Notes under the pieces: model-generated
What the model was told of the DNA's origin: nothing
Seen by the model: the letters and a program-made list of their open reading frames with translations, nothing else
The model's database searches: none
Source of the DNA: Streptomyces musisoli
Lineage (GTDB): Bacteria; Actinomycetota; Actinomycetes; Streptomycetales; Streptomycetaceae
Assembly (NCBI RefSeq): GCF_016741855.1
Contig: NZ_JAERRH010000012.1
Span: 62,001 to 126,000 of the forward strand
Length of the DNA: 64,000 bases
Direction of reading: 5' to 3'
Made by a program: the position numbers and the translations under genes
Shown: in pieces, positions 8,809-19,219 of the stretch
Numbering within the stretch: the stretch's first letter is position 1
Layout: each line of letters opens with the position of its first letter

Positions 8809-9981
8809 ATGCCCCTCGCACTCCCCCGCCCGCACCGCGACGACTGGCGCATCGCCGTGGGCGGGCTGGCCGGCGGGGTGCTGCTGTGGGCGCTCGGGAT
8901 CCACCCGCGCCTCGACGGGGACGGCCTCGTGCTGTGGCACGCGCCCTGGGCCCCGCTGGTGCCGCTGGCGATGACGGCCGCCTGTGAGCCGGTGCGCCGC
9001 ATCCTGCCCCGCACCGGCCTGCTGATCGGCACGGCGGCGCTGGTCCTGGACACGGTGACCCTCGGCAGCATCGTCACGATCGTGCTGTACACCGACCTGA
9101 TGTACGCGGCCGTGCTGTACGGCACCCCGGCCGACGCCCGGCGCATCCCCTGGGTGACGGGGATGCTGACGGTCGTCGCCGGAGTCGTCCCCGCGGCGCT
9201 CTGGCGGGATCCGCAGGGCCTGCTGATCGGCGTGGGCGTCGGGGTGGTCGCGTTCGGCCCGGCCGCCACCGGGGTGCTCGTGCGCGACCACCGGGACGCC
9301 GCCGAGGCCGCCCGGCTGCGCGCCGAACAGACCGCCCTGCTGGCCGAGATGGACCGCACCCAGGCGGTCACCAGCGAACGGGCCCGGGTGGCGCGCGAGT
9401 TGCACGACATGGTCGCGAACCACCTGTCGGCGATCGCCATCCACTCCACCGCCGCGCTGTCCATCGACGATCCGCCGACCTCCAGGGAGGCGCTGACCGT
9501 CATCCGGGAGAACAGCGTGCAGGGGCTGGCCGAGATGCGCCGGCTGATCGGCATCCTGCGCGACGGCTCCGGGGACCGGGAACCGGCCGCGTCCCCCACC
9601 CTGGACGGTCTGGGCGCCCTGATCGACGGCGCCCGCGCCAACGGCCTGGAGGTCACGCTCGACGCGGGCCACGGCAAGGTCCCGGCGCCCGTGGAACTCG
9701 CGGCCTACCGGATCGTGCAGGAGGCGCTGACCAACGCGCTGAAGCACGCCTCCCGCGGGTGCGTCGAGGTCGCGCTCCGGCAGACGGACGGGATGCTGGA
9801 CATCAGCGTGACCAGCCCCTACCGGCCCGGCGACACCCCCCGCGCACCCGGTGCGGGCCACGGTCTGACCGGGATGCGGGAGCGGTCCGCGCTGCTCGGC
9901 GGCACGTTCGAGGCCGGGCCCCGGGACGCCCGGTGGACCGTACGCGCCACGCTTCCGCTCACCGAAGGGGACTCCGCATGA
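8809..9981 (+). CDS. chiS: Sensor histidine kinase ChiS-like (NarL/HisKA_3 family)
   Basis: This 390-residue membrane sensor kinase has four or more hydrophobic helices in the first ~160 residues with short loops, then a coiled linker and a HisKA_3 dimerisation domain with the phospho-acceptor His in ARELHDMVANHLSAI. The ATPase has the N-box QEALTNALKHA and a G-box GHGLTGMRERSALLGG. The stop overlaps the ATG of the response regulator (ATGA), so the two are translationally coupled. From knowledge of Streptomyces, the pair upstream of the chitinase gene chiC is ChiS/ChiR, which activates chitinase in response to chitin products. Small periplasmic loops suggest that the signal may be sensed within the membrane or through a partner. 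Confidence 0.85.
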   Translation: MPLALPRPHRDDWRIAVGGLAGGVLLWALGIHPRLDGDGLVLWHAPWAPLVPLAMTAACEPVRRILPRTGLLIGTAALVLDTVTLGSIVTIVLYTDLMYAAVLYGTPADARRIPWVTGMLTVVAGVVPAALWRDPQGLLIGVGVGVVAFGPAATGVLVRDHRDAAEAARLRAEQTALLAEMDRTQAVTSERARVARELHDMVANHLSAIAIHSTAALSIDDPPTSREALTVIRENSVQGLAEMRRLIGILRDGSGDREPAASPTLDGLGALIDGARANGLEVTLDAGHGKVPAPVELAAYRIVQEALTNALKHASRGCVEVALRQTDGMLDISVTSPYRPGDTPRAPGAGHGLTGMRERSALLGGTFEAGPRDARWTVRATLPLTEGDSA

Positions 9982-10619
9982 TCCGTGTCCTGGTCGCCGA
10001 GGACCAGTCCGCCGTCCGCGCCGGGCTCGTCCTGATCCTGCGCAGCGCGCCGGACATCGATGTGGTCGGCGAGGCCGAGGACGGCGAGCGGGCGGTCGAA
10101 CTGGCCCGGAGCCTGCGGCCCGACCTGATCCTGATGGATGTGCAGATGCCGCGCCTGGACGGGGTGACCGCGACCCGCCGGATCGTCGACGAGCGGCTCG
10201 CGGACGTCCTCGTGCTGACCACCTTCGACCTCGACGAGTACGTGTTCGGGGCACTGCGGGCGGGCGCGGCCGGGTTCCTGCTGAAGAACACGGAGGCGAA
10301 GGATCTGCTGGAGGCGGTGCGGACGGTGGCGCGCGGGGAAGGGATCGTCGCGCCGGCCGTGACCCGGCGGCTGATCGCCGAGTTCGCCGCGGCGCCGGCC
10401 CGGGAGGCGGAGGCGGATCCGGCCGTGCTGGAGGTCCTGACCCGGCGGGAGCGGGAGGTGCTCGGCCGGATCGGTGAGGGGCTGTCGAACGCGGAGATCG
10501 CGGCCCGGCTGGACATGGCGGAGGGCACGGTGAAGACGCACGTCAGCCGGTTGCTGGCCAAGCTGGAGCTGCGCAGCCGGGTGCAAGCGGCGGTCCTCGC
10601 GCGCGAGTTGGGGCTCTGA
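9978..10619 (+). CDS. chiR: Response regulator ChiR-like (NarL/LuxR family)
   Basis: This 213-residue two-domain regulator has a receiver domain (residues ~1–120) with the acidic pocket VLVAEDQ and the phosphorylated Asp in DLILMDVQMPRLDG; the conserved Thr (VLTTFDLDEY) and Lys (FLLKNTEAKDLL) are present. The C-terminal LuxR-type HTH reads LTRREREVLGRIGEGLSNAE, with the recognition helix EGTVKTHVSRLLAKL. It starts inside the stop codon of the kinase gene, and the chitinase gene begins 126 bp further on. By position and type it is ChiR, the activator of chiC; direct binding at the promoter repeats is plausible but not shown by sequence alone. Confidence 0.86.
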   Translation: MIRVLVAEDQSAVRAGLVLILRSAPDIDVVGEAEDGERAVELARSLRPDLILMDVQMPRLDGVTATRRIVDERLADVLVLTTFDLDEYVFGALRAGAAGFLLKNTEAKDLLEAVRTVARGEGIVAPAVTRRLIAEFAAAPAREAEADPAVLEVLTRREREVLGRIGEGLSNAEIAARLDMAEGTVKTHVSRLLAKLELRSRVQAAVLARELGL

Positions 10620-10636
10620 CGGGGCTCCGCCCGAAG

Positions 10637-10678
10637 TGGTCCAGACCTATTGACCTGTGGTCCAGACCTTTCTACCCT
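10637..10678 (+). promoter_or_regulatory. chiC promoter with chitinase direct repeats (DasR-type)
   Basis: Two perfect copies of GTGGTCCAGACCT begin at 10636 and 10657, exactly 21 bases (two helical turns) apart. They bracket a good -35 hexamer TTGACC (10650–10655), and TACCCT (10673–10678) lies 17 bases further as -10. Direct repeats of this kind overlapping chitinase promoters are described for Streptomyces chitinase genes, and the core resembles DasR sites (TGGTCTAGACCA). Repression by DasR, relieved by glucosamine-6-P, and/or ChiR control are therefore expected. Confidence 0.75.
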
Positions 10679-10745
10679 CGCAGCACCGTGGGGCATGAAG
10701 GCTCAGTCATGCCCCTGACATCCCCGATGACGAGGGAGGCGCAGC

Positions 10746-12566
<1,821 letters not shown>

Positions 12567-12586
12567 GCGAGCAGTCCCACCCCGAG

Positions 12587-12634
12587 CCACATTCGCTCCC
12601 CCTCGGTCCGTTCCGGGGGAGGGTGAATGTGGCT
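12587..12634. terminator. Bidirectional hairpin terminator between chiC and DUF2550 gene
   Basis: A near-perfect long stem pairs GCCACATTC with GAATGTGGC and, after one mismatch, CTCCCCC with GGGGGAG, with a 12-base loop. It starts 21 bases after the chiC stop and overlaps the stop codon of the convergent gene, so it can serve both transcripts. Confidence 0.8.
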
Positions 12635-13085
12635 ACGCCACGTTGACCCGCTGTCCGGGCGGGGCCGCCTCCAGCCACGCGAGAAAACCGGTCAGCGCGT
12701 CCTCGCTCATGGCCAGTTCGAGGCGCGTGCCCCGATGCGTACAGGCGAGGACCACGGCGTCGGAGAGCAGCGCCAGCTCCTCCTCGCCCTCCGGCAGCCG
12801 GCGGCCGGCCACCTCGATCTGCGCGCGCTCCAGGACGCGGCGGGGGCGGAAGCCGTAGGAGAAGACGCGGTACCACTCGATGCGGTCGCCGTTGTAGCGG
12901 GCCACACCGTAGCTCCAGCCCTTGCCGCCCGCGTCCGGCTTCTCGGGCACGTCCCAGCGCAGCGAGCAGTCGAAGGTGCCACCGGAGCGCTGGATGAGTC
13001 TGCGGCGCAGTCCGAACAGGAAGAGTCCGATCACCACGAGCGCGACCACGATCCCGCACACAGTCAGAGCGAGGACCATCGGCAC
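12633..13085 (-). CDS. DUF2550-family membrane protein
   Basis: This 150-residue protein has one N-terminal transmembrane segment (ALTVCGIVVALVVIGLFLFGLRRRLIQR), with the positive end marking the cytoplasmic side. A beta-rich soluble domain follows, containing GGTFDCSLRWDVPE, GWSYGVARYNGDRIEWYRVFSYGFRPRRVLER and a C-terminal part EDALTGFLAWLEAAPPG. This pattern is that of the actinobacterial DUF2550 family, which sits next to the ATP synthase operon in Streptomyces. No enzymatic residues are evident. It is just downstream of atpC on the same strand, separated from it by the operon terminator. Confidence 0.82.
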   Translation of the reverse strand: MPMVLALTVCGIVVALVVIGLFLFGLRRRLIQRSGGTFDCSLRWDVPEKPDAGGKGWSYGVARYNGDRIEWYRVFSYGFRPRRVLERAQIEVAGRRLPEGEEELALLSDAVVLACTHRGTRLELAMSEDALTGFLAWLEAAPPGQRVNVA

Positions 13086-13160
13086 CGACCTCCTCGTCTC
13101 CCCGGCAGCTGCGCTGCTCTCGTCACTGAGTAATGAAACCTAAAAAACACCCACATCTGC

Positions 13161-13207
13161 CTCAGCCGCGACCGGCACCGGATTGCTCCGGGCCGGCCGC
13201 GGCTGAG
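13161..13207 (-). terminator. Terminator of the ATP synthase operon
   Basis: A 10-bp perfect stem (CTCAGCCGCG/CGCGGCTGAG) lies 27 bases after the atpC stop. On the operon strand it is followed about 14 bases later by TTTTTT, as in a rho-independent terminator with a delayed T-run. Confidence 0.75.
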
Positions 13208-13233
13208 TGACGTCAACGTACAGCGCGGCTGGT

Positions 13234-13608
13234 TCAGCGCGCCGTCGCAGCGCGCAGTCGGACATCCGCGCGGCGCTCGGCGGCGGCGTCGCCCTCCGCC
13301 TTCGCGCGTTCCAGTTCCCGTTCCGTGCGCTGGACATCGATCTCGTCCGACAGTTCGGCGATCTCGGCCAGCAGGGACAGCTTGTTGTCCGCGAACGAGA
13401 TGAAACCGCCGTGCACCGCGGCGACGACCGTTCCACCTTCACTCGTACGGATGGTCACCGGGCCCGACTCCAGCACACCGAGCAGCGGCTGGTGACCGGG
13501 CATGACGCCGATGTCGCCGGACGTGGTGCGCGCGACGACCAGGGTGGCCTCGCCGGACCAGACCTGGCGGTCGGCGGCGACCAGCTCGACGTGCAGCTCA
13601 GCAGCCAA
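13234..13608 (-). CDS. atpC: F1Fo ATP synthase epsilon subunit
   Basis: This 124-residue epsilon subunit is part of the central stalk and damps ATP hydrolysis. The N-terminal beta-sandwich (ELHVELVAADRQVWSGEATLV, GDIGVMPGHQPLLGVLESGPV) is typical, and the C-terminal helical hairpin ELSDEIDVQRTERELERAKAEG can insert into F1. It starts at TTG with GAGGAG upstream. It is the last gene of the operon, separated from atpD by 111 bases that carry two hairpins, an unusually long gap for this operon. Confidence 0.96.
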   Translation of the reverse strand: MAAELHVELVAADRQVWSGEATLVVARTTSGDIGVMPGHQPLLGVLESGPVTIRTSEGGTVVAAVHGGFISFADNKLSLLAEIAELSDEIDVQRTERELERAKAEGDAAAERRADVRLRAATAR

Positions 13609-13627
13609 GAGTGGCTCCTCGGGTCAC

Positions 13628-13708
13628 CACCCGGCAAGGGGTGCCGGGTGTTGGGGTCAATTCTAGAGGGCGTGGGTGAGGGGGCGGGACGCACCCGCCC
13701 CCTCACCC
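13628..13708 (-). promoter_or_regulatory. Two tandem hairpins between atpD and atpC
   Basis: The atpD–atpC gap holds a 15-bp perfect stem with a 5-base loop (13674–13708, arms starting GGGTGAGGGGGCGGG) and a second stem CACCCGGC/GCCGGGTG (13628–13650). Neither is followed by a T-run on the operon strand. They could attenuate transcription into atpC or protect and process the mRNA, which would lower epsilon relative to beta. Confidence 0.6.
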
Positions 13709-13719
13709 GAGCACGGGGC

Positions 13720-15156
13720 TCAGGAGACGCCCAGCTCCTTGGCGTTGGCCTTGAGGTCCTCGAGGCCACCGCACATGAAGAACGCCTGCTCGGGGAAGTG
13801 GTCGTACTCGCCGTCGCAGATCGCGTTGAACGCGGCGATCGACTCGTCGAGCGGCACGTCCGAGCCGTCCACGCCGGTGAACTGCTTGGCGACGTGGGTG
13901 TTCTGGGACAGGAAGCGCTCCACACGACGGGCACGGTGGACGACGAGCTTGTCCTCCTCGCCCAGCTCGTCGATACCGAGGATCGCGATGATGTCCTGGA
14001 GGTCCTTGTACTTCTGCAGGATCGTCTTCACGCGCATGGCCGCGTTGTAGTGGTCCTGCGCGATGTAACGCGGGTCCAGGATCCGGGACGTGGAGTCCAG
14101 CGGGTCCACGGCCGGGTAGATGCCCTTCTCGGAGATCGGACGGGACAGAACCGTCGTCGCGTCGAGGTGGGCGAAGGTGGTGGCCGGGGCCGGGTCGGTC
14201 AGGTCGTCCGCGGGGACGTAGATCGCCTGCATCGAGGTGATCGAGTGACCACGGGTCGAGGTGATGCGCTCCTGGAGGAGGCCCATCTCGTCGGCCAGGT
14301 TCGGCTGGTAACCCACGGCGGACGGCATGCGGCCGAGCAGCGTGGAGACCTCGGAACCGGCCTGCGTGAAGCGGAAGATGTTGTCGATGAAGAACAGCAC
14401 GTCCTGCTTCTGGACGTCACGGAAGTACTCGGCCATGGTGAGGCCGGCCAGCGCGACGCGCAGACGGGTGCCCGGGGGCTCGTCCATCTGACCGAAGACC
14501 AGAGCGGTCTTGTCGATGACGCCCGAGTCCGACATCTCCTCGATGAGGTCGTTGCCCTCACGGGTGCGCTCACCGACACCGGCGAACACGGAGACACCGT
14601 CGTGGTTGTTGGCGACGCGGTAGATCATCTCCTGGATGAGCACCGTCTTGCCGACGCCGGCACCACCGAACAGACCGATCTTGCCGCCCTTGACGTACGG
14701 GGTCAGCAGGTCGATGACCTTGACGCCGGTCTCGAACATCTCGGTCTTCGACTCGAGCTCGTCGAAGTTCGGGGCCTTGCGGTGGATGGACCAGCGCTCG
14801 CCCTCGTACTGCTCGTCGACGTTCAGCACCTCACCGAGGGTGTTGAACACCTTGCCCTTGGTGAAGTCGCCGACCGGGACGGTGATGCCGTCACCGGTGT
14901 CGGTCACCGGGGCCTGGCGGACCAGACCGTCGGTGGGCTGCATGGAGATGGTGCGGACCAGGCCGTCACCCAGGTGCTGGGCGACCTCCAGGGTCAGCGT
15001 CTTCTTCTCGCCCGCGTTCGCCGGGTCGGCGACCTCGACGTGCAGGGCGTTGTAGATGTCCGGCATCGCGTCGACGGGGAACTCCACGTCGACGACCGGG
15101 CCGATGACCCGGGCGACGCGGCCCGTAGCCGTCGCGGTCTCAACAGTGGTGGTCAT
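13720..15156 (-). CDS. atpD: F1Fo ATP synthase beta subunit
   Basis: This 478-residue catalytic subunit of F1 has the P-loop GGAGVGKT at residues 164–171, the catalytic-Glu region GERTREGNDL, ALVFGQMDEPPGTR, and the DELSEED-like segment present here as IDELGEEDKL. Three beta subunits alternate with alpha and make ATP from ADP and phosphate at the membrane. Its ATG immediately follows the atpG stop (adjacent codons), so the two are translationally coupled. Length and motifs are standard. Confidence 0.98.
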   Translation of the reverse strand: MTTTVETATATGRVARVIGPVVDVEFPVDAMPDIYNALHVEVADPANAGEKKTLTLEVAQHLGDGLVRTISMQPTDGLVRQAPVTDTGDGITVPVGDFTKGKVFNTLGEVLNVDEQYEGERWSIHRKAPNFDELESKTEMFETGVKVIDLLTPYVKGGKIGLFGGAGVGKTVLIQEMIYRVANNHDGVSVFAGVGERTREGNDLIEEMSDSGVIDKTALVFGQMDEPPGTRLRVALAGLTMAEYFRDVQKQDVLFFIDNIFRFTQAGSEVSTLLGRMPSAVGYQPNLADEMGLLQERITSTRGHSITSMQAIYVPADDLTDPAPATTFAHLDATTVLSRPISEKGIYPAVDPLDSTSRILDPRYIAQDHYNAAMRVKTILQKYKDLQDIIAILGIDELGEEDKLVVHRARRVERFLSQNTHVAKQFTGVDGSDVPLDESIAAFNAICDGEYDHFPEQAFFMCGGLEDLKANAKELGVS

Positions 15157-16074
15157 TTATCGGTCACTCCCCGCGGTCGCGTCGGCCAGGGCGCTCGCGC
15201 CACCGACGATCTCGCTGATTTCCTGGGTGATTTCGGCCTGGCGGGCCGCGTTGGCAAGACGGGAGAGCGTGTTGATCAGCTCGCCCGCGTTGTCGGTGGC
15301 CGACTTCATCGCGCGCCGCGTGGCGGCGTGCTTCGAAGCGGCCGACTGGAGCAGCGCGTTGTAGATGCGGCTCTCCACGTAGCGCGGCAGCAGGGCGTCG
15401 AGGACGTCCTCCGCCGAGGGCTCGAAGTCGTAGAGCGGGAGGATCTCGCCCTGCGGCTTGGCCTCCTGCGCGACCTCGTCGAGGCGCAGCGGCAGCAGCC
15501 GGGCGTCGAGCGCCGTCTGCGTCATCATCGAGACGAACTCGGTGAAGACGATGTGGAGCTCGTCCACGCCGCCCTCGGCCGTGTCCTTCTCGATGGCCTC
15601 GATCAGGGGCGCCGCGACCTTCTTGGCGTCCGCGTACGACGGCTCGTCGGTGAAGCCGCTCCACGACTCCGCGACCTTGCGCTCACGGAAGTTGTAGTGG
15701 GCGACACCGCGCCGGCCGACGATGTACGTGTCGACCTGCTTGCCCTCGCGCTCCAGGCGCTCGGTCAGCTGCTCCGCCGCCTTGATGGCGTTGGAGTTGA
15801 AGGCACCGGCCAGACCGCGGTCGCTCGTGAGGAGCAGGACCGCGGCACGGGTCGGGTTCTCCGTCTCCGTGGTGAGCGGGTGCTTGGTGTTCGAACCCGT
15901 ACCGACCGCCGTGACCGCGCGGGTCAGTTCCTGCGCGTACGGCGTGGAGGCCGCCACCTTGCGCTGCGCCTTGACGACGCGCGAGGCGGCGATCATCTCC
16001 ATCGCCTTGGTGATCTTCTTGGTCGCGGTGACGGATCGGATGCGACGCTTGTAGACCCGGAGCTGGGCTCCCAT
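15157..16074 (-). CDS. atpG: F1Fo ATP synthase gamma subunit
   Basis: This 305-residue rotor-shaft subunit has the conserved N-terminal coiled-coil half (RVYKRRIRSVTATKKITKAMEMIAASR), the LLLTSDRGLAGAFNSN core, and the C-terminal helix ESRIYNALLQSAASKHAATRRAMKSATDNA followed by NAARQAEITQEISEIVGGA. All are diagnostic of gamma. Its stop codon abuts the atpD start, and it follows atpA by 20 bases. The terminal extension is slightly longer than in E. coli, as usual for actinobacteria. Confidence 0.97.
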   Translation of the reverse strand: MGAQLRVYKRRIRSVTATKKITKAMEMIAASRVVKAQRKVAASTPYAQELTRAVTAVGTGSNTKHPLTTETENPTRAAVLLLTSDRGLAGAFNSNAIKAAEQLTERLEREGKQVDTYIVGRRGVAHYNFRERKVAESWSGFTDEPSYADAKKVAAPLIEAIEKDTAEGGVDELHIVFTEFVSMMTQTALDARLLPLRLDEVAQEAKPQGEILPLYDFEPSAEDVLDALLPRYVESRIYNALLQSAASKHAATRRAMKSATDNAGELINTLSRLANAARQAEITQEISEIVGGASALADATAGSDR

Positions 16075-16094
16075 GAGTCAGGTCCTTCCTTACG

Positions 16095-17687
16095 TCACTT
16101 GGCGGCAGCGGCAGGAGTGTCCTCGCCGAGCAGCTTGCCGTCCGAGGTCTCGAACTGCTTCTTGAAGTCCGCGATCGCGTCGGCGACGGCCGTCAGGGTG
16201 TCGTCGGACATCTTGCCGCCCTCGCGGATGGAGGTCATGAGGCCCTGCTCCTTGCGGTGCAGGTACTCCAGCAGCTCCTTCTCGAAGCGGCGGATGTCGG
16301 CGACCGGCACGTCGTCCATCTTGCCGGTGGTGCCGGCCCAGACGGAGACGACCTGGTCCTCGGTGGACATCGGCTGGTACTGCGCCTGCTTCAGCAGCTC
16401 GACCATGCGCTGGCCGCGCTCCAGCTGGGACTTCGAGGCGGCGTCCAGGTCGGAACCGAAGGCGGCGAACGCCTCCAGCTCACGGAACTGGGCGAGGTCG
16501 ACACGAAGGCGGCCGGAGACCTGCTTCATCGCCTTGTGCTGCGCGGAACCACCGACTCGGGAGACGGAGATACCGACGTTCAGCGCGGGGCGCTGACCGG
16601 CGTTGAACAGGTCCGACTCCAGGAAGCACTGGCCGTCGGTGATGGAGATGACGTTGGTCGGGATGAACGCCGAGACGTCGTTGGCCTTGGTCTCGACGAT
16701 CGGCAGACCGGTCATCGAACCGGCACCCATGTCGTCGGAGAGCTTGGCGCAGCGCTCCAGCAGGCGGGAGTGCAGGTAGAAGACGTCACCCGGGTAGGCC
16801 TCACGGCCCGGCGGACGGCGCAGCAGCAGGGACACGGCGCGGTAGGCGTCGGCCTGCTTCGAGAGGTCGTCGAAGATGATGAGGACGTGCTTGCCCTCGT
16901 ACATCCAGTGCTGGCCGATGGCCGAACCGGTGTACGGCGCCAGGTACTTGAAGCCGGCCGGGTCGGACGCCGGGGCGGCGACGATGGTCGTGTACTCCAG
17001 GGCGCCGTTCTCCTCCAGCGCGCGGCGCACGCCGGCGATGGTGGAGCCCTTCTGGCCGATGGCGACGTAGATGCAGCGGACCTGCTTCTTCGGGTCGCCC
17101 GAGCGCCAGTTGTCGCGCTGGTTGATGATCGTGTCGACGGCCAGGGCGGTCTTGCCGGTCTGGCGGTCACCGATGATCAGCTGACGCTGACCACGGCCGA
17201 CCGGGGTCATGGCGTCGACGGCCTTGTAGCCGGTCTCCATCGGCTCGTGCACCGACTTGCGCTGCATGACCGTGGGGGCCTGCAGTTCGAGGGCACGGCG
17301 GCCGGACGTCTCGATCTCGCCGAGGCCGTCGATCGGGTTGCCGAGCGGGTCGACAACGCGGCCGAGGTAGCCCTCACCGACTGCGACGGAGAGGACCTCA
17401 CCGGTGCGCTGCACCGGCTGACCCTCCTCGATGCCGCTGAACTCACCGAGGACGATGGCGCCGATCTCGCGCTCTTCCAGGTTCAGCGCGAGGCCGAGGG
17501 TGCCGTCCTCGAACTTCAGCAGTTCGTTGGCCATGGCCGAGGGCAGGCCCTCGACCTTCGCGATGCCGTCGCCGGCAAGGGTGACCGTACCGACCTCCTC
17601 GCGCGAGGCCGCGTCCGGCTTGTACGACTGGACAAAGTTCTCCAGCGCGTCCCGGATCTCCTCCGGCCGGATCGTGAGCTCCGCCAT
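16095..17687 (-). CDS. atpA: F1Fo ATP synthase alpha subunit
   Basis: This 530-residue non-catalytic nucleotide-binding subunit of F1 has the P-loop GDRQTGKT at residues 173–180, AIGQKGSTIAGVRRALEE, the Walker B-like strand HVLIIFDDLSKQA, and SISRVGG-like SVSRVGGSAQ. The ATG at 17687 has GGGAACCC/GGAG-rich upstream sequence, and the MAELTIRPEEI start matches actinobacterial AtpA; the longer in-frame upstream extension is discarded. The 140-base gap to atpH is longer than others in the operon but carries no clear terminator. Confidence 0.98.
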   Translation of the reverse strand: MAELTIRPEEIRDALENFVQSYKPDAASREEVGTVTLAGDGIAKVEGLPSAMANELLKFEDGTLGLALNLEEREIGAIVLGEFSGIEEGQPVQRTGEVLSVAVGEGYLGRVVDPLGNPIDGLGEIETSGRRALELQAPTVMQRKSVHEPMETGYKAVDAMTPVGRGQRQLIIGDRQTGKTALAVDTIINQRDNWRSGDPKKQVRCIYVAIGQKGSTIAGVRRALEENGALEYTTIVAAPASDPAGFKYLAPYTGSAIGQHWMYEGKHVLIIFDDLSKQADAYRAVSLLLRRPPGREAYPGDVFYLHSRLLERCAKLSDDMGAGSMTGLPIVETKANDVSAFIPTNVISITDGQCFLESDLFNAGQRPALNVGISVSRVGGSAQHKAMKQVSGRLRVDLAQFRELEAFAAFGSDLDAASKSQLERGQRMVELLKQAQYQPMSTEDQVVSVWAGTTGKMDDVPVADIRRFEKELLEYLHRKEQGLMTSIREGGKMSDDTLTAVADAIADFKKQFETSDGKLLGEDTPAAAAK

Positions 17688-17827
17688 CTGGGTTCCCTGC
17701 TCTCCTTGTTGGGCCCGAAGTTTCACTTTGGGGGGATGGGGACTCCCCCCTGAAAGAGGTGAATCCTCTGCACGGCCCAACCAGGGCCGTAAGTACGTAC
17801 TGCTTTTCTCGAAATATCGAGTTGCTG

Positions 17828-18643
17828 CTAGCTCGCCATGCGGCGGGCGGCCTCGTCCAGCCGGTCCGCGATCGAGCCGTTGATGACCTCGTCACCGACC
17901 TGCACCCGGATGCCGCCGACGACCTCGGGGTCGACGTCGAGGTTCAGGTGCATCCGACGCCCGTAGAGCTTGGTCAGAGCAGCGCCGAGGCGCTCCTTCT
18001 GCCCGTCGCTCATCGGCACCGCCGAGGTGACGACGGCGACCATGCGGTTCCGGCGGTCGGCGGCGAGCTTGGACAGGGACTCCAGTCCCGCTTCCAGGCT
18101 ACGTCCACGCGGTGCGGTCGCGAGGCGCGTCACCAGACGCTCGGTGGCCGGCTTGGCCCGCCCGCCCAGGAGCCGGTTCAGCAGCTCGGTCTTGGCCGAG
18201 GCGCCGGCGGCACGGTCGGTGAGCGCGGCACGCAGCTCCGTGTTGGAGGAGACGATCCGGCCGAACCGGAACAGCTCGTCCTCGACGTCGTCGAGGGTGC
18301 CCGTCTTCTCCGCGGCCGTGAGGTCGGCGATGGTCGCCAGCTCCTCCAGCGCGTCGACCAGGTCGCGGGGCTGCGACCAGCGGGACCGGGCCAGCCCGGA
18401 CACCAGGTCGGCGGTGGTACCGCTGACCTGGCCACCGATCAGGCGCTGGACCAGCTGGGCCTTCGCCTCTCCAGGCTGCGCCGGGTCGGTGAGGACCCGA
18501 CGCAGGCCGGCCTCGCGGTCGAGCAGCGCGGTGACGGCCGCCAGCTCGTCGGCGAGCTTCGCGGCGTCCACGGACGTCGCGTCCGTCAGCGCGTCGAGAC
18601 GCTCCCGTGCGGCTGCCAGTGCCTCGCGGCTCGCTCCGTTCAT
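17828..18643 (-). CDS. atpH: F1Fo ATP synthase delta subunit
   Basis: This 271-residue peripheral-stalk subunit joins F1 to the b subunits. The C-terminal domain with VVTSAVPMSDGQKERLGAAL and DPEVVGGIRVQVGDEVINGSI is the OSCP/delta signature. The protein is about 90 residues longer than the E. coli subunit; an enlarged delta is normal for high-G+C actinobacteria. The start codon overlaps the atpF stop by four bases (ATGA on the operon strand), so translation is coupled. Confidence 0.96.
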   Translation of the reverse strand: MNGASREALAAARERLDALTDATSVDAAKLADELAAVTALLDREAGLRRVLTDPAQPGEAKAQLVQRLIGGQVSGTTADLVSGLARSRWSQPRDLVDALEELATIADLTAAEKTGTLDDVEDELFRFGRIVSSNTELRAALTDRAAGASAKTELLNRLLGGRAKPATERLVTRLATAPRGRSLEAGLESLSKLAADRRNRMVAVVTSAVPMSDGQKERLGAALTKLYGRRMHLNLDVDPEVVGGIRVQVGDEVINGSIADRLDEAARRMAS

Positions 18644-19185
18644 CGCGTGGCCTCGGCCTTCTCCTCGAGCTCGTCGAGGAAGCGGTCGATCACACGGCTC
18701 TGCCGGGCGTGGTCCTCGAGGGACTCACCGACGAGCTTGCCGGCCAGGTCGGTGGCGAGCTTGCCGACGTCCTGGCGCAGCGCGGACGCGGCGGCCTTGC
18801 GGTCGGCGTCGATCTGGGCGTGACCGGCGGCGACGATCTCCTCGCGCTGCCGCTGGCCCTCGGCCCGCATCTCGGCGATGAGCGCGGCACCCTGCTCCTG
18901 AGCCTCCTGGCGCAGGCGCGCGGCCTCGTGCCGGGCCTCAGCGAGCTGGGCCTTGTACTGCTCGAGGACGCTCTGGGCCTCGGTCTGCGCGGCCTCGGCC
19001 TTTTCGATACCGCCCTCGATGGCTTCGCGGCGCTCTTCCAGAACCTTGTTGATGTTCGGGAGAAGCTTCTTGGCGAGGAAGCCGAAGACGATGACGAAGG
19101 CGATCAGGCCGATGACGAGCTCTGGGATCGGCGGGATGAGGGGGTTTTCGGCCTCCTCAGCCGCCAGCTGAACCAGGGGGCTCAT
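18640..19185 (-). CDS. atpF: F1Fo ATP synthase b subunit
   Basis: This 181-residue stator subunit has one N-terminal membrane segment (PELVIGLIAFVIVFGFLAKKL), then a long charged alpha-helix (INKVLEERREAIEGGIEKAEAAQ…) predicted as a coiled coil that dimerises along F1. Composition rich in Ala, Glu, Arg and Gln is typical. It lies between atpE and atpH and overlaps atpH by four bases. Confidence 0.96.
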   Translation of the reverse strand: MSPLVQLAAEEAENPLIPPIPELVIGLIAFVIVFGFLAKKLLPNINKVLEERREAIEGGIEKAEAAQTEAQSVLEQYKAQLAEARHEAARLRQEAQEQGAALIAEMRAEGQRQREEIVAAGHAQIDADRKAAASALRQDVGKLATDLAGKLVGESLEDHARQSRVIDRFLDELEEKAEATR

Positions 19186-19219
19186 ATCAGTGCCTTTCGT
19201 CTAAAGGGCGACGGTCGGG

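Noticed and set aside
13207..16596. A 1129-codon open frame on the '+' strand across atpC–atpA
   Set aside because: It is antisense to atpC, atpD, atpG and part of atpA, which are certain; its composition (runs of Val/Gly/Asp/Arg) is the usual mirror of a G/C-biased coding strand.
16257..17753. A 498-codon '+' frame opposite atpA
   Set aside because: Shadow of atpA; atpA carries all expected motifs.
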